Assembly (NCBI GenBank): GCA_017453765.1
Contig: JAFTEG010000206.1
Span: 1-5,548, forward strand
DNA length: 5,548 bases
Origin: Selenomonadaceae bacterium
GTDB taxonomy: Bacteria > Bacillota > Negativicutes > Selenomonadales > Selenomonadaceae
Direction of reading: 5' to 3'
Shown here: piece after piece, positions 3,908-5,548 of the stretch
Numbering within the stretch: position 1 is the first letter of the stretch
Layout of the letters: each line of letters begins with the position of its first letter
Program-made: the position numbers and the translations under genes
The notes under the pieces: model-generated
Told to the model about the DNA's origin: nothing
Seen by the model: the letters and a program-made list of their open reading frames with translations, nothing else
Database searches by the model: none

Positions 3908-5548
3908 TCAACCGGCAAGCAATTCTTGAACTTTTTCCCAATCCGGCTTTGACGCGGCATTTTTAATTTCAGAAAACCTTTTCGCCTCGTCCGGCGGCAA
4001 CTTGTATTCTTCGAGTGACTGAATCACAAACTGCATTGAATCATAATCAAAAGTCTGCGCGACTTCTTTCATAGTTTCGTAAGCTTCGGCAAGCGCGTCG
4101 TCGTCAATCGGCGGCTTATTGTCGTCGTCTTCCTCAGTCTTAAGCAACGGCGAAAGTTTGTCGGCAAAACTTATGTACAATTCCAAAAGTCCGTCGGTAA
4201 ATCTTTTAATCTCGTCGACATAACCGGCATTTCCCGCGTCCTCAAGGCGCCGAGCCTTTTCACTCAATTCAGCGGCACCGATAACACGAGCGGAACTTTT
4301 CAGCGCGTGAACTTTCACCGTGTAATTTTTAATGTCGCCGCGTCTGTAAAATTCGGCAATTTCCTTTGCACCGGACGTGACAGACTGCGCGAAGACGGTT
4401 AAAGCGTCCATATACGAATCAACGCCGCCGCAATGCGCAATGCCTTCCGCTACGTCAATGCCGGCAACATTTTTAAGCCATTCCGGCACCTTCGCCTTCT
4501 CATCAATCGAATTATCTTCCGCACTTTCGTCAGCGTCTTTGAAATGAACTTTTTCTTTCGGCAGGTACGCAATCATCATTTCTTCAAGCTTGGCGCTGTC
4601 AATCGGCTTGGTAAGGTAGTCTTGAAAACCCGCGTCAAGGTAAATCTGTTTCGCGCCGCTTACGGCGTTGGCAGTGAGTGAAATTACCGGCGTTTCGGTG
4701 TTCAAGTTGCCGTTAATCAATTTCATACGTTTAAGTGTTTCAATGCCGTCAATGCCGGGCATACGGTGATCAAGGAAGATTATGTCGTAATGATTCTGCG
4801 TGACAAGTTTAAGGCATTCAAAGCCGCTCTCCGCCGTATCAATCTGTACTTTCGTCTGCTTAAGCAAGCCTTTAACAACGGTCAAATTCATAACGGTATC
4901 GTCGACAACCAAAATTTTGGCGTCGGGCGCGGTGAATTTTTCCTTGTACTTTTTGTGCTGACTTAAAGAGTTACGGTAATTTTCCGCAAAGTTGCCAATC
5001 GGGTGAGCGTTAATAACCTTCTGCGCGAGTTCAAATGAAAATTCGGAGCCTTCGCCGTAGACGCTGGAAACTTCAAGGCGGCTGTTCATCATTTCCAAAA
5101 GTCTTTGCGTAATGTTCATACCTAAGCCGGTGCCTTCAATGGTGCGGTTACGCTTTTCCTCAATGCGTTCAAATGCGCTGAAAAGTTTTTTTATATCTTC
5201 CGGCTTAATGCCAATGCCCGTGTCTTTGACAGAGACGCAAAGTAAAATTGCGTCGGCAGAAATATTTTTAAACGTGACTTTCAGCGTGACGCCGCCTTTT
5301 TCCGTGTACTTAACGGCATTGGTTAAAATATTCGTGATAACCTGCTTGATTCTAATTTCGTCGCCTAAAAGGTCGCACGGTAAATTTTCATCGGCGTCAA
5401 TGTGAAATTCCAAATTCTTTTTTTCAGCGCGTTTCTGCACCATATTGACAAGATCGTTAAGCAGGGAGCTGAGGGAATATTCAACGGGGATAATGTCCAT
5501 TTTGCCGGCTTCAATCTTGCTGAAGTCTAAGATATCGTTGACAATGCC
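3908..5548 (-). CDS. Hybrid sensor histidine kinase (HATPase-REC-HPt), N-terminus outside the window
   Basis: The frame is open to the right edge. The 16 codons beyond the first visible Met (5500) contain N-D-I-L-D-F-S-K-I-E-A-G, the end of a HisKA dimerisation domain, so the phosphoacceptor His and any sensor domain lie outside. Counting from that Met (530 residues), the HATPase has N-box N57/N61, G1 box D93-T-G-I-G, F-box around 107-110 and G2 box G123-T-G-L-G. A receiver domain follows at about 194-314, with D200-D201, phosphoacceptor D244 (F-L-D-H-R-M-P-G), T276 and K298. An HPt domain at about 340-455 has H398 in V-H398-A-L-K-S-S. The parts support a His-Asp-His relay passing phosphate to a separate response regulator not seen here. 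An acidic linker (456-468) leads to a further tail of about 65 residues that I do not recognise. All key residues visible are intact. The TGA stop is at 3910-3908, just past the shared terminator. Confidence 0.92.
   Translation of the reverse strand, partial: GIVNDILDFSKIEAGKMDIIPVEYSLSSLLNDLVNMVQKRAEKKNLEFHIDADENLPCDLLGDEIRIKQVITNILTNAVKYTEKGGVTLKVTFKNISADAILLCVSVKDTGIGIKPEDIKKLFSAFERIEEKRNRTIEGTGLGMNITQRLLEMMNSRLEVSSVYGEGSEFSFELAQKVINAHPIGNFAENYRNSLSQHKKYKEKFTAPDAKILVVDDTVMNLTVVKGLLKQTKVQIDTAESGFECLKLVTQNHYDIIFLDHRMPGIDGIETLKRMKLINGNLNTETPVISLTANAVSGAKQIYLDAGFQDYLTKPIDSAKLEEMMIAYLPKEKVHFKDADESAEDNSIDEKAKVPEWLKNVAGIDVAEGIAHCGGVDSYMDALTVFAQSVTSGAKEIAEFYRRGDIKNYTVKVHALKSSARVIGAAELSEKARRLEDAGNAGYVDEIKRFTDGLLELYISFADKLSPLLKTEEDDDNKPPIDDDALAEAYETMKEVAQTFDYDSMQFVIQSLEEYKLPPDEAKRFSEIKNAASKPDWEKVQELLAG

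Noticed and set aside
4433..5405. Several + strand open frames antisense to the sensor kinase
   Set aside because: They fall opposite well-conserved HATPase, REC and HPt domains, and their products show no recognisable motif.

Overview
The window most resembles an accessory stretch of a Firmicutes chromosome, probably a diderm member of the Negativicutes/Selenomonadales. This is inferred from an RNase M5 gene (a Firmicutes-type 5S rRNA maturase), an exported HAD phosphatase with a signal peptide, a DUF4931/GalT-like protein, a hybrid kinase of the HATPase-REC-HPt type, and strong AAAATTTT-type base use. No rRNA or other phylogenetic marker is present, so the assignment is tentative.

Layout from left to right. 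(1) The 3' part of a polytopic membrane protein gene (+), whose frame is open at the left edge. (2) A 49-bp gap made entirely of seven heptamers, separating it from a convergent gene. (3) A GalT/HIT-like DUF4931 protein (-, 1132-1917). (4) A divergent intergenic region (1918-2108) with a strong sigma-70-type promoter facing right and a weaker one facing left. (5) An exported HAD phosphatase (+, GTG start at 2109). (6) A heptamer-rich element (3168-3282) of a purine-rich array, a short core and a pyrimidine-rich array. It supplies the last codons of the phosphatase gene and ends 8 bp before the next start codon. (7) rnmV, RNase M5 (+). (8) A bidirectional intrinsic terminator (3848-3892). (9) The C-terminal part of a hybrid sensor histidine kinase (-), running off the right edge.

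The genes do not form an obvious pathway. The phosphatase and rnmV may share one transcript, because a good promoter precedes the first, a strong terminator follows the second, and no terminator or clear promoter is visible between them. The other genes are convergent or divergent neighbours with separate jobs: envelope protein, nucleotidyl-transfer chemistry, secreted phosphatase, rRNA processing and signal transduction.

The most unusual content is in the spacers. Two heptanucleotide repeat elements share the 9-mer AGAGCGTAG, overlap the 3' ends of coding genes and appear to have displaced ordinary intergenic signals, including the ribosome binding site of rnmV. I found no convincing new defence system, mobile element with a transposase, CRISPR array or RNA gene.
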